Source of the DNA: DASYLJ01 sp964432595
GTDB taxonomy: Bacteria; Desulfobacterota; Binatia; DP-6
Assembly (NCBI GenBank): GCA_964432595.1
Contig: CAYSOF010000043.1
Location: forward strand, 1-32,986
Direction: 5' to 3'
Length of the DNA stretch: 32,986 nt
Each line of letters starts with the position of its first letter. Position 1 is the first letter of the stretch. Shown one piece after another: positions 6,932 through 14,752 of this stretch. The translations under genes and the position numbers were made by a program. The notes below the pieces were generated by a model that was given only the letters and a program-made list of their open reading frames with translations, was not told the origin of the DNA and ran no database searches.

Positions 6932-9289
6932 ATGGCACGCAGACCCCGTCGGGCGGGTGCGCTCAGGCGAATTCTCGGGTGGACCGTCTTCGCCGGTATC
7001 CTCGCCGCGGGCATCGTCGGATTCGTGGTGTATCGAGAGATCTCCGCGGATCTCCCTCCGGTCGACCAGCTCCTGACCTACCAGCCGCCCGAGGCCACCC
7101 GCATCTTCGCCGAGGACGGCACCCTGATCGGCGAGTTCTACGTCGAGCGGCGCTACGTGATCCCGCTCTCCCGCGTTCCGGGGCAGGTGCGGCTCGCGTT
7201 CCTCGCCGCCGAGGACGCCGACTTCTACCGGCATCGCGGCGTCGACCCGGTCAGCATCGGGCGCGCCTTCTACACGAACCTCGTGAAGCACTCCGTCGTC
7301 CAGGGCGGCAGCACGATCACGCAGCAGGTCGTGAAGACCCTGCTGCTGACGCCCGAGAAGAGCTACGAGCGCAAGGCGAAGGAGATGATCCTGTCGCTGC
7401 GGCTCGAGACCAAGCTCAGCAAGGACGACATCCTCTATCTCTACGTCAATCAGATCTACTTCGGGGCCGGCGCCTACGGCATCGCCGCCGCAGCGCGCAC
7501 CTTCTTCGACGTCGACGTCGAAGACCTGACCATCGCGCAGGCCGCCCTCCTGGCCGGCCTGCCGCAGCGACCCAGCGATTACGATCCGCAGCGCCGCCCG
7601 AAGCAGGCGCACGCCCGCAAGCGCTACGTCCTCGAGCGGATGCGCGACGAGCGCTTCATCACCGAGGCCGAATACCTCGAAGCGATCAACGAGCCCATCG
7701 TCATCCAACCGCGGAAGGCCGCCACGTACCTCGACGCGCCCTGGTACGTGGAGCATGTCCGCCGCCTGCTCGAGGAGCGCTACGGGGGAACGGCCGCGTC
7801 GCAGCTCGGCCTGCGCGTCTACACGGCCGTCGATCTCGAGATGCAGCGCGCCGCGGAAGCGGCGTTGCAGCACGGGCTCCGCGAGCTCGATCGCCGACAG
7901 GGCTTCCGCGGACCGATCCGACGGCTCGAGCCGCGGAAGATCGATTCGTATCTCGCGCACGAGGCGACGCTGAAGTCGCCGGACGGACCGACCCGGCACG
8001 CCGTCGTCACCGGCGTGCGCGCGAACGAGCTCCAGGTCCGCACGGCGTGGGAGCGCGGAACGATCCCCGCGTCGGCGTTGCTCTATGGCAAGTCGCGCCT
8101 CACCCCCTCGACGTTCAAGGTCGGCGACGTCATCTCCGTCACGCAATCGAGCGCGGCGCCCGACGGCACCCGCCACTTCGTGCTCGACCAGGAGCCGCAG
8201 GTGCAGGGCGCGCTCGTCGCCCTCGATCCGTACACCGGCCAGGTGAAGGCGATGGTCGGCGGCTACTCGTTCACGCGCAGCGTCTTCAACCGCGTCGTAC
8301 AGGCCCGACGCCAGCCCGGATCGTCGATCAAGCCGCTCATCTACTCCGCTGCGATCGACCACGGCATGACGCCCGCCAGCGTGGTGATGGACGCCCCCAT
8401 CTCCTTCCCGGGCGGCAGCGGCGGCGCGTGGTCGCCGAAGAACTACGGCGGAAAGTACTACGGTCCCACGTCGCTGCGCGTGGCGCTCACGCGCTCGCTC
8501 AACACGGTGACGGTGCGCCTCGTCGATACGATGGGCATCGACTACACGCGGCAATACCTGAACAAGTTCGGCTTCTCGCGCCCCACGCCGCGCAACATGT
8601 CGCTGGCCCTCGGCAGCGCCGAGGTGACGCCGCTCGAGCTCACGCGCGCGTACGGCGTCTTCGCCACGCTCGGGAAGCGCTTCGACCCGCTCTTCATCAC
8701 CGCCGTCACCGACCGCGAGGGGCGGCCCATCGACTTCGGCAACACGCGGCCGAAGTTCGAGCGCGTGATCAGCCCGGAGACCGCCTTCATCATGACGAGC
8801 ATGATGGAGTCGGTGGTCCAGCGCGGCACCGGCCGCAAGGCGCTCGAGCTGGAGCGTCCCGCCGCCGGCAAGACCGGCACGACGAACGACACGCACGACG
8901 CGTGGTTCGTCGGCTTCACTCCCGACCTCGTGTGCGGCGTCTGGGTGGGCTTCGACTCCGAGCGCTCGCTCGGCGCGAAGGAGACCGGCGGCGTCGCCGC
9001 GGCGCCCATCTGGACCGAGTTCATGAAGGTGGCTCTCGAGGGCCGACCGGTCCTCGACTTCCCCGTGCCGGAGGGCGTCAGCTTCGCCCAGATCGATCCG
9101 GGCTCGGGGCTGCGCGCCGTCCCCGGCGGCAACGCCGAGCTCGAGGTGTTCGTGCGCGGCTCCGAGCCGACGCAGTACGCCGCGCAGCGGGAAGAGGCCG
9201 AGCCCACCGCGGTCGACGTCGACCCGGCCGCCGCGACGGACGAGCGTCCCGCCGAACGTCCGGCACCGTCCGGCACCGACGGCTTCTAG
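6932..9289 (+). CDS. Bifunctional penicillin-binding protein 1A (transglycosylase/transpeptidase)
   Basis: A 785-aa class A PBP that polymerises lipid II and cross-links the stem peptides in the periplasm. A single N-terminal membrane anchor spans residues ~13-34. The GT51 glycosyltransferase domain (~55-230) shows AAEDADFYRHRGVD with catalytic E94, then GGSTITQQVVK and RKAKEMILSLRLE. A linker/OB-like region (~330-420) follows. The transpeptidase domain has the active-site SxxK (PGSSIKP, S464-K467), SLN (S522-N524) and KTGT (647-650). The C-terminus is an acidic, proline-rich tail after ~735. The frame stays open far upstream, but that part is antisense to the aminotransferase; the ATG at 6932 precedes the basic membrane-anchor segment. 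Its stop overlaps the convergent deacetylase gene by 4 bp (CTAG). Confidence 0.95.
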   Translation: MARRPRRAGALRRILGWTVFAGILAAGIVGFVVYREISADLPPVDQLLTYQPPEATRIFAEDGTLIGEFYVERRYVIPLSRVPGQVRLAFLAAEDADFYRHRGVDPVSIGRAFYTNLVKHSVVQGGSTITQQVVKTLLLTPEKSYERKAKEMILSLRLETKLSKDDILYLYVNQIYFGAGAYGIAAAARTFFDVDVEDLTIAQAALLAGLPQRPSDYDPQRRPKQAHARKRYVLERMRDERFITEAEYLEAINEPIVIQPRKAATYLDAPWYVEHVRRLLEERYGGTAASQLGLRVYTAVDLEMQRAAEAALQHGLRELDRRQGFRGPIRRLEPRKIDSYLAHEATLKSPDGPTRHAVVTGVRANELQVRTAWERGTIPASALLYGKSRLTPSTFKVGDVISVTQSSAAPDGTRHFVLDQEPQVQGALVALDPYTGQVKAMVGGYSFTRSVFNRVVQARRQPGSSIKPLIYSAAIDHGMTPASVVMDAPISFPGGSGGAWSPKNYGGKYYGPTSLRVALTRSLNTVTVRLVDTMGIDYTRQYLNKFGFSRPTPRNMSLALGSAEVTPLELTRAYGVFATLGKRFDPLFITAVTDREGRPIDFGNTRPKFERVISPETAFIMTSMMESVVQRGTGRKALELERPAAGKTGTTNDTHDAWFVGFTPDLVCGVWVGFDSERSLGAKETGGVAAAPIWTEFMKVALEGRPVLDFPVPEGVSFAQIDPGSGLRAVPGGNAELEVFVRGSEPTQYAAQREEAEPTAVDVDPAAATDERPAERPAPSGTDGF

Positions 9290-10311
9290 AGACGCCAGTA
9301 CGGCGCGTGGACGGCGCGTAGCCGTTCGAGCAGCGGATCGAACCGGTGCGCGGTGCCCGTGACGAGCGGCGGCAGCGCCGTGGCGCCGCGCAGGATCGCG
9401 AGCACGGTCTCGACGCCGTCGCCGATGGCGTCGAGGTCGTAGCCGCCCTCGAGCACGACCGCGATGCGGCCGTTCGCCGTCTCGTCGGCGAGCTGCTGGC
9501 AGGCGCGCGCCATCGCCGCGAAGCCGGCGGGCGTCACCTGGAGGCTGCCGAGCGGATCGCGGATGTCGCCGTCGAAGCCGGCCGACACGAGCACGAACTC
9601 CGGTGCGAACTGACGGCCGATCGGCAGGATGACGTCCTGGAAGGCACGCGCGAACTCCGCGTCGCCGAAGCCGGCGGGGAACGGCAGGTTGAGCGTACGT
9701 CCCGCACCCGCGCCGACGCCGACGTCGTGCAGCGCGCCGGTGCCCGGGTAGAAGGGATACTGGTGCGTCGAGACGTAGAGGACGTCCGGATCGTCCTCGA
9801 ACAGATGCTGCGTGCCGTTGCCGTGGTGCAGGTCCCAGTCGATGATGATCACGCGACGGATGCCGCGCTGACGGAGATGCTGGGCGGCGATGGCGACGTT
9901 GTTGAAGAGGCAGAACCCCATCGCGCGGTCGCGCTCCGCGTGATGACCCGGCGGGCGTACCAGCGCGACGCCGTTCGCCACCTCGCCGTCGAGCACGGCG
10001 TCCGCCAGCGTCAGCAGGCCGCCGGCCGCGAGCCGCGCCGCCTCGTACGAGCGCGCCGAGGCGCGCGTGTCGGGATCGAAGACCGTGCAGGCGCGGCCGG
10101 CGCTCGCCGCCACCTGCTCGACGAGCGCCGTCGTGTGCACGCGCGCGATCTCGTCGGTCGAGGCGAGGCGGGCGCCGAGGCGCACGAGGCCCGGCGCGTC
10201 GGCGAAGCGATGCTGCAGGACGCGCAGTCGATCGGGACGCTCGGGATGTCCCGCGCCCGGATCGTGCGCGATCATGCGCTCGTCGAAGACGAGCCCCGTT
10301 CCACCGGCCAT
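9286..10311 (-). CDS. Histone deacetylase-like amidohydrolase (HDAC superfamily)
   Basis: A 341-aa zinc-dependent deacetylase of the arginase/HDAC fold. Bacterial relatives deacetylate acetylated polyamines, acetoin-pathway proteins or small amides. Motifs: RPPGHHA with the catalytic His pair H123-H124, IIDWDLHHGNGT with zinc ligands D160 and H162, SAGFDGDIRDPLG with the third zinc ligand D247, and LEGGYD with the transition-state Tyr Y291. All are present, so it should be active. The ATG at 10311 starts the usual TGLVFDERM strand; upstream sequence in the frame is antisense to tatB. The true substrate cannot be inferred from the neighbours (PBP1A convergent, tatBC divergent). Confidence 0.93.
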   Translation of the reverse strand: MAGGTGLVFDERMIAHDPGAGHPERPDRLRVLQHRFADAPGLVRLGARLASTDEIARVHTTALVEQVAASAGRACTVFDPDTRASARSYEAARLAAGGLLTLADAVLDGEVANGVALVRPPGHHAERDRAMGFCLFNNVAIAAQHLRQRGIRRVIIIDWDLHHGNGTQHLFEDDPDVLYVSTHQYPFYPGTGALHDVGVGAGAGRTLNLPFPAGFGDAEFARAFQDVILPIGRQFAPEFVLVSAGFDGDIRDPLGSLQVTPAGFAAMARACQQLADETANGRIAVVLEGGYDLDAIGDGVETVLAILRGATALPPLVTGTAHRFDPLLERLRAVHAPYWRL

Positions 10312-10317
10312 GCGGAC

Positions 10318-10345
10318 GTCATAGCAGAGCCGACGAAATTGACAC
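10318..10345 (-). promoter_or_regulatory. Promoter of the HDAC-like gene, overlapping the tatB promoter
   Basis: On the minus strand GTGTCA (10345-10340), a 16-bp spacer and TATGAC (10323-10318) end 6 nt before the ATG. This predicts a leaderless mRNA. The -35 shares bases with the tatB -35 on the other strand (10339-10344). Confidence 0.5.
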
Positions 10346-10367
10346 CCCGGGGCCTTTTCCTTAGGCT
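10339..10367 (+). promoter_or_regulatory. Promoter of tatB-tatC
   Basis: A perfect TTGACA (10339-10344), a 17-bp spacer and TAGGCT (10362-10367) lie 7 nt before the ATG at 10375. The predicted transcription start is the base before, or the first base of, the start codon. This is the best sigma70-type promoter in the window. Confidence 0.62.
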
Positions 10368-10374
10368 CCGATCG

Positions 10375-10686
10375 ATGTTCGGCATCGGCATGCCAGAGCT
10401 CATGGTGATCCTCGTGGTCGCGCTGGTGGTGCTGGGCCCGAAGCGTCTCCCAGAGGTCGCACGCACCATCGGCAAGGCCGTGTCGGAGTTCCGGCGCCAG
10501 TCGTCCGAGATCATGGACGAATTCACGGCGCAGTCGCGGTTCGACGAGGACGAGCCCCGGCGCTCGCGCAACCGTCCGGCACAGGCCATCACGCCGCCGC
10601 CGCGACCCGTCCTGCCGCCGGAAGGCACCACGGTCGCCACGGGTCCCGAGAAGCCCGCCGGTGGGTCGACCGGCGGACAGGCCTGA
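10375..10686 (+). CDS. tatB: Twin-arginine translocase subunit TatB (TatA/B family)
   Basis: A 103-aa protein with the short N-terminal membrane helix and hinge of TatA/B: MFGIGMPELMVILVVALVVL, then GPKRLPEVARTIGKAVSEFRR as the amphipathic helix. E8 in the membrane face and the GPKRLPE hinge fit TatB better than TatA. The tail after ~60 is proline-rich and disordered. TatB acts with TatC to recognise folded twin-arginine precursors at the inner membrane. tatC follows 28 bp downstream; no separate tatA is in the window. The frame is open far upstream, but that region is antisense to the deacetylase. Confidence 0.9.
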   Translation: MFGIGMPELMVILVVALVVLGPKRLPEVARTIGKAVSEFRRQSSEIMDEFTAQSRFDEDEPRRSRNRPAQAITPPPRPVLPPEGTTVATGPEKPAGGSTGGQA

Positions 10687-10714
10687 GCCCGCCTCGTCCG
10701 CGCCGTAGAGCGTC

Positions 10715-11488
10715 ATGGGAGCCGAGGACGATGTGCGGATGCCGCTCACCGCGCATCTCGAGGAGCTGCGCAACCGCCTCATCCGCGCGCTGATCGGCGC
10801 GCTCATCGGCTTCGCCGCTTGCTACGGCTTCGTCGAGATCCTCGTCGAGTTCCTGCTGCGTCCGCTCCAGGCGCTGCAGCCGAACGAGGTGCTCATCATC
10901 GGCACCGGCGTCACCGACGCCTTCTTCACCAAGCTCAAGGTCGCGTTCGTCGCCGGCCTGTTCGTGGCGAGCCCGATCATCTTCTACCAGGCGTGGCAGT
11001 TCGTCGCGCCGGGCCTCTACGAGCGCGAGAAGCGGATCGCCCTGCCCTTCGCGTTCTTCGCGTCGTTCTTCTTCTTCGCCGGCGCCGCGTTCTGCTACCG
11101 GTTCGTCTTCCCCGTCGCGTTCCGCTTCTTCCTCGAGGAGTTCGGCTCCGTCGGCATCGCGCCGCAGATCCGCATCAGCGAGTACTTGACGTTCACGTCG
11201 CGCATGCTGCTGGCCTTCGGCGTCACGTTCGAGCTGCCGGTCGCCACGTTCTTCCTGGCCCGGGTGGGCATGGTCACGCACAAGACGATGATCGGCTACC
11301 TGCGCTACGCGATCGTCACGATCTTCGTGGTCGCCGCCGTGCTGACGCCCGGGCCCGACATCGCCTCGCAGCTGTTGATGGCGACCCCGCTCCTAGTGCT
11401 CTACACGCTGAGCATCGGCATCGCCTGGCTCGTCGCCAAACCGCGTCCGGCCGAGGCGGACGACGAGGCCGACGAGGCCGAGGCGTGA
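10715..11488 (+). CDS. tatC: Twin-arginine translocase subunit TatC
   Basis: A 257-aa integral membrane protein with six predicted helices, the receptor of the Tat pathway. Signature residues are present: HLEELRNRL, where E17 corresponds to E. coli E15; RPL with P50; FYQAWQFVAPGLYEREKR, where E105 corresponds to E. coli E103; and ISEYLTF before helix 4. The C-terminus is a short acidic tail (AEADDEADEAEA) on the cytoplasmic side. The ATG at 10715 follows tatB by 28 bp, so they form an operon. No strong Shine-Dalgarno is visible. Confidence 0.95.
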   Translation: MGAEDDVRMPLTAHLEELRNRLIRALIGALIGFAACYGFVEILVEFLLRPLQALQPNEVLIIGTGVTDAFFTKLKVAFVAGLFVASPIIFYQAWQFVAPGLYEREKRIALPFAFFASFFFFAGAAFCYRFVFPVAFRFFLEEFGSVGIAPQIRISEYLTFTSRMLLAFGVTFELPVATFFLARVGMVTHKTMIGYLRYAIVTIFVVAAVLTPGPDIASQLLMATPLLVLYTLSIGIAWLVAKPRPAEADDEADEAEA

Positions 11489-11517
11489 TCGGGCCGCCCG
11501 GCGCATACGATAACGAC

Positions 11518-11548
11518 TTGCGCATGCGGCGATTGCGGGCAATATGAT
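11518..11548 (+). promoter_or_regulatory. Possible promoter of the 70-aa gene
   Basis: TTGCGC (11518-11523), a 19-bp spacer and TATGAT (11543-11548, 5/6 match) end 5 nt before the ATG at 11554. It predicts a leaderless transcript. The spacer is longer than ideal. Confidence 0.42.
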
Positions 11549-11553
11549 TACCT

Positions 11554-11766
11554 ATGAAGCCGTCGACCGACGAAGATCTCCGCGCGGAGTATCTTCGGCT
11601 GTTCGACCACGCCGCGCCGTCGCTGCGCACGCATCTGGTCGAAGTCGTGCGAGCCGTCTGCGGCGAGCCCGCTGACGACACGACGCGCGGCGACGAGCCG
11701 GGGACGCGCCCGGGGCCGCGGCGCATCGGGCGCGCGCCGGAGGCGCCGAAGCGGCGCTCGCCCTGA
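11554..11766 (+). CDS. Small protein of unknown function (70 aa)
   Basis: The protein starts MKPSTDEDLRAEYLRLFDHA, a likely amphipathic helix, continues as a second helix (LRTHLVEVVRAVCGE) and ends in a basic, proline-rich tail. Nearly all codons end in G or C, as in the real genes here, which supports coding. No family is recognised. It sits after tatC and 14 bp before a possible start of the XRE-type regulator region, so the two could be cotranscribed. Confidence 0.5.
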   Translation: MKPSTDEDLRAEYLRLFDHAAPSLRTHLVEVVRAVCGEPADDTTRGDEPGTRPGPRRIGRAPEAPKRRSP

Positions 11767-11780
11767 GGCAGCCGCTCCCG

Positions 11781-11882
11781 ATGCCGGCAACGCTGGACGT
11801 ATCCGTCTCGATTGCTACGTTAGCGCAACGTCTCGCGAAGCGGAGTGGCGCAGTTGGGTACGCGGCCTCGGTACGACCGTGA
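11781..11882 (+). other. Short reading frame that may be the displaced N-terminus of the XRE regulator
   Basis: The ATG at 11781 opens a 33-codon frame (MPATLDVSVSIATLAQRLAK...). Its TGA overlaps the GTG of the XRE gene (GTGA at 11879-11882). The regulator's own frame, read upstream of that GTG, contains REAEWRSWVRGLGTTVSRAR, which looks like regulator coding sequence but has no start codon. One missing base near 11830-11845 would join MPATL...AQRLA to that segment. Alternatives are a leader peptide or a chance frame. Confidence 0.35.
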
Positions 11883-12268
11883 GCCGCGCCCGCAAGCTCG
11901 CCGGATTGACCCAGGGTGAGCTCGCGGCCCGAGCCGGGATCAGCCAGGCCGCGGTGAGCCGCGTCGAGATCGGCCGTGGAACCGATACGCCACTGCGCTC
12001 CGTCATGGGGGTGCTGGGCGCGCTGGCGGACAGCCTTCGCAGCCTGCCCCCCGAATCGGTGCCGGACGACGTCCTGTGGCTGATCGGCGTGCCGCAGCTC
12101 GCGCCCTGGTCGCCGCCGGATACGCCGCCCGCCGCGGGCGACCTCGATCTGAAGGTGCTGATCGAGCGATACCGGGTGCTCTCGCCGGACGAACGCCGGC
12201 ATTTCGTTCAGGCGGCGATCGTGTTGGCCGACGCGATCGCGCGCAAACACGGGGATCCTGTCGAGTAG
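11879..12268 (+). CDS. XRE/Cro-type helix-turn-helix regulator, N-terminus uncertain
   Basis: A 129-aa protein from the GTG at 11879. Residues ~1-55 are an HTH_XRE domain: RKLAGLTQGELAARAGISQ, then AAVSRVEIGRGTDTPL with the recognition helix. A proline-rich linker (~75-92) and a C-terminal helical segment (LKVLIERYRVLSPDERRHFV) follow. The first HTH helix seems clipped: in-frame sequence upstream (GLGTTV before SRARKLAGLTQ) matches the usual LGxxVRRxRKxAGLxQ pattern but lacks a start codon. It is followed 53 bp later by an AraC-family regulator. Targets are unknown. Confidence 0.72.
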   Translation: MSRARKLAGLTQGELAARAGISQAAVSRVEIGRGTDTPLRSVMGVLGALADSLRSLPPESVPDDVLWLIGVPQLAPWSPPDTPPAAGDLDLKVLIERYRVLSPDERRHFVQAAIVLADAIARKHGDPVE

Positions 12269-12321
12269 TCGCCGCAAGCACGGCCAAGACGCCGGGCGGC
12301 GGACGCGGTAGACCCGGGCGC

Positions 12322-13218
12322 GTGAACGTCACACTCGACCGGGTTCAGCGCGCCATCCACTTCATGGAGGCGCACCTCTTCGACGACCTGCCGCTGGCGG
12401 CGGTCGCCGATCGCGCCGCGTGCTCACCCTGGCACTTCCACCGCCTGTTCGTCGCGCTCACCGGCGAGACGCCCGCCGGCTACGTCTGGAAGCGGCGCCT
12501 TGCCGAGATCTGCCGTCGTCTGGTCGAGACCACGCAACCGTTGGTGGACGTCGCGCTCGACTGCGGCTTCGAATCGCAGGCGACGTTCACCCGCGCCTTC
12601 ACCCGTCACGTCGGCGTGTCGCCGGGACGGTTTCGCCGGCAGCAGGCGCACAACGTGCCGGCGTACCTCTACCCGCCGCTCGACGTGCAGACGCTGGCCG
12701 AGCGCCAGCGGAGGATGGACGTCATGGAAGCTCGCATCGCTCGCCTCCCCGCCTTCGACGTCGTCGGCATGTCCGGCCGCTTCGAACCGACGTCGCCACA
12801 CATCCCGGAGCTCTGGGCCCGCTTCGCCCCCCGCATCCACGAAGTCCCCAACCGCCGTGGCCAGCACACCCTCGGCATCTGCATCGACACCGAAAAAGAG
12901 ACGCTCGACGAGGTGCGCTTCACGTACGTCGCATGCGTAGAGGTAGCCCTCGCGAACGACGTCCCAGACGGCATGACGACGTGGACGGTCCCCGCGAACA
13001 CGTACGCCGTGGTCACGCACCGCGGCCACATTTCCCGCCTCCCCGACACGGTTAAGCACGTCTTCGGCCGCTGGCTACCGAGCTCCGGCCACCGCCACGT
13101 GAGCGCCCCCGACTTCGAACGCTACGACCCCACCCGCTGGAACCCGGCAACAGGCGACGGCGAAGTCGATCTGTGGATCCCGATCGAAGCCGGCGGTGGA
13201 GACGCCGCCCCGCACTGA
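12322..13218 (+). CDS. AraC-family regulator with GyrI-like effector-binding domain
   Basis: A 298-aa protein. Residues 1-110 are an AraC DNA-binding domain with two helix-turn-helix units: LAAVADRAACSPWHFHRLF, and VALDCGFESQATFTRAFTR followed by VGVSPGRFR. Residues ~135-295 are a GyrI-like/SOUL-type small-molecule binding domain, with EARIARLPAFDVVGMSGRFE at its start and VDLWIPIE at its end. This order, DNA-binding first, is that of Rob/SoxS-like multidrug or stress regulators (MarA-Rob-BmrR type). The start is a GTG at 12322, giving VNVTLDRVQRAIHFMEAHL, the normal first helix. Translation without a clear Shine-Dalgarno. Ligand and target genes cannot be inferred. Confidence 0.9.
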   Translation: MNVTLDRVQRAIHFMEAHLFDDLPLAAVADRAACSPWHFHRLFVALTGETPAGYVWKRRLAEICRRLVETTQPLVDVALDCGFESQATFTRAFTRHVGVSPGRFRRQQAHNVPAYLYPPLDVQTLAERQRRMDVMEARIARLPAFDVVGMSGRFEPTSPHIPELWARFAPRIHEVPNRRGQHTLGICIDTEKETLDEVRFTYVACVEVALANDVPDGMTTWTVPANTYAVVTHRGHISRLPDTVKHVFGRWLPSSGHRHVSAPDFERYDPTRWNPATGDGEVDLWIPIEAGGGDAAPH

Positions 13219-13221
13219 CGT

Positions 13222-13369
13222 CCGGGGTGGTCGGTGGTGCGTGGGGCTGGGGTGCCGTAGAGCGAGCGTGTCGGGAGCACGCGGGAGGAGGGAGTGGCGG
13301 GCGGGGTGCCGTGCGATCGCCACGCGCAGCCTACGGCACCCCAGCCCCGCGCGCCGCCGACCACCCCGG
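13222..13369 (+). repeat. Large inverted repeat: 39-bp arms, 70-bp loop
   Basis: The left arm 13222-13260 and right arm 13331-13369 are reverse complements over 39 bp with three differences. At all three (13235/13356, 13238/13353, 13242/13349) the left base is T and the right base is G, which pair as G-U in plus-strand RNA but mismatch in minus-strand RNA. The 70-nt loop has a small stem (GCGTG 13266-13270 with CACGC 13278-13282). It fills the gap between the stops of the AraC regulator (plus) and the diiron protein (minus). It could be a terminator, a structured RNA or a mobile palindromic element. Confidence 0.8.
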
Positions 13370-13378
13370 AAGCAACGA

Positions 13379-14443
13379 TCAGTGCGACGCCGTCTGCGCC
13401 ATCCCGGCGAGAAATTGCGCCACCGCCGGCGGCATCGTGACCCCTTCGTCCTGCGTCGAGTCGGGAAGGTCCTCGAACTGCAGCACCCCGATCTTCTCGA
13501 ACGCATCCCGCACCCGCGGCGTCAGCAGCCCGAGCCGCTTCAGGTTCGGCACGATCTTCGAGAAGAGCAGCTGCCGGAACCCGCCCATGAACGGGGTCGC
13601 CAGCGACCAGCTCACCCACGTATCGACGTCCCAGCCGAGCCGCTCCCACACCTCGTGCATGAGCAGGCGATCGCGCATGAGGTGAGCCGCCTCGATCACG
13701 AGCTCCTCGCGATCGCGCAGCTCCGACGACGTCATGTCGCGATAGACCTCTTCGAGCGACAGGACACCGAACGCGACGTGCCGCGCCTCGTCGCGGATCA
13801 CGTAGTTCGTGATCTGGTGCAGCAACTGCTCGTGCGGGTTCATCAGGTGCATCATGCCGAACGCCGCGAGCGCGAGGCCTTCGACCATGATCTGCATGCC
13901 GAGGTACGTCATGTCCCAGCGCGGCTCGCGGATGATCTGCGAGAGCAGCGTGTGCAGGTGCGGGTTCACCGGGAACGCGTACGGCAGCTTCTCGGTGAGG
14001 TAGCGGCGGTACACCTCGACGTGGCGCGCCTCGTCGGCGACCTGGCTGGCGGCGTAGAACTTCGCCTCCGTCCACGGCACGGTGTTGACGATCTGCGCGG
14101 TGGCGAGCAACGCGCCCTGCTCGCCGTGCATGAACTGCGACAGCATCCAGCCGAGCTGCTGGACGCGCATCTGCTTCAGCTCCTTCAGCTCGAGCTTCCG
14201 CGGCGGGTTCAGCATCGTGTTGAACGCCTCCGGCGGGAAGAACTCGGGGAACTCCTCGGGGTCGACGCTGATCGACCAGTCGATGTCCGTCGCCGCGTTC
14301 CACTGCAGCTTCTTGCCCTTCTCGTAGAGGTTCACGAGGGCGTCGCGCCGCAGCTCGTAATCCCAGTTGAAGACCGTGTCGGACTGCTCCGGCACGTTCT
14401 CCGTGCGACCGGCGGGGGGAAGCGGGATGTCGTGGACGGCCAT
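13379..14443 (-). CDS. Ferritin-like diiron protein
   Basis: A 354-aa protein with the complete diiron signature of the ferritin-like superfamily. E108 lies in MHGEQGALLA, then E138-x-x-H141 in VADEARHVEVY, E188 in MVEGLALAAFG, and E219-x-x-H222 in IRDEARHVAFGVLSLEE. That is the E...ExxH...E...ExxH set of R2/AurF-type four-helix oxygenases, which activate dioxygen for hydroxylation, N-oxygenation or desaturation. Which reaction cannot be told. The ATG at 14443 has a good Shine-Dalgarno (GAGGAGA). It is the last gene of a three-gene minus-strand unit, 23 bp after the DUF4911-like gene. Confidence 0.85.
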   Translation of the reverse strand: MAVHDIPLPPAGRTENVPEQSDTVFNWDYELRRDALVNLYEKGKKLQWNAATDIDWSISVDPEEFPEFFPPEAFNTMLNPPRKLELKELKQMRVQQLGWMLSQFMHGEQGALLATAQIVNTVPWTEAKFYAASQVADEARHVEVYRRYLTEKLPYAFPVNPHLHTLLSQIIREPRWDMTYLGMQIMVEGLALAAFGMMHLMNPHEQLLHQITNYVIRDEARHVAFGVLSLEEVYRDMTSSELRDREELVIEAAHLMRDRLLMHEVWERLGWDVDTWVSWSLATPFMGGFRQLLFSKIVPNLKRLGLLTPRVRDAFEKIGVLQFEDLPDSTQDEGVTMPPAVAQFLAGMAQTASH

Positions 14444-14466
14444 CGTGGTCTCCTCGAAAATGGTGG

Positions 14467-14742
14467 TCAGTCGGCGTCCCGACCGAGCACGTCGCCATCG
14501 AACCCCGGCGGCGGCCCGATGGGATCGCAGACGCCCTCGGCCTGCAGCGACGCGACGATGCGATGCGCCTGCGCGACGAAGTCGGGCACGGCCAGGAGGA
14601 CGAGCGTCGCCGCGTACGGGTCGAGGGTACGGCAGATGCCGATCTCCTCGTACGACTCGAAGATGAACTTCACGTACGCGATCTCGCGCCGCGGCACGCG
14701 CAGGAAGATCGGCACGATGTCGGTGGCGGCGTCCGGGGTCAC
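14467..14742 (-). CDS. Small DUF4911-like protein
   Basis: A 91-aa protein. The core PIFLRVPRREIAYVKFIFES followed by YEEIGICRTLDP and AATLVLLAVPDF resembles DUF4911, a short alpha/beta family seen mainly in delta-proteobacterial groups with no known role. I chose the GTG at 14742 because it lies 10 bp after the outer-membrane gene stop with GAGG upstream. An ATG at 14796 would add 18 residues but overlap that gene. The spacing suggests cotranscription with the outer-membrane protein before it and the diiron protein after it. Confidence 0.72.
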   Translation of the reverse strand: MTPDAATDIVPIFLRVPRREIAYVKFIFESYEEIGICRTLDPYAATLVLLAVPDFVAQAHRIVASLQAEGVCDPIGPPPGFDGDVLGRDAD

Positions 14743-14752
14743 GCGGGAGGCC

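Noticed and set aside
13122..14498. Long minus-strand frame overlapping the inverted repeat and the diiron gene
   Set aside because: Out of frame with the diiron protein, whose E/ExxH ligands define the true frame.
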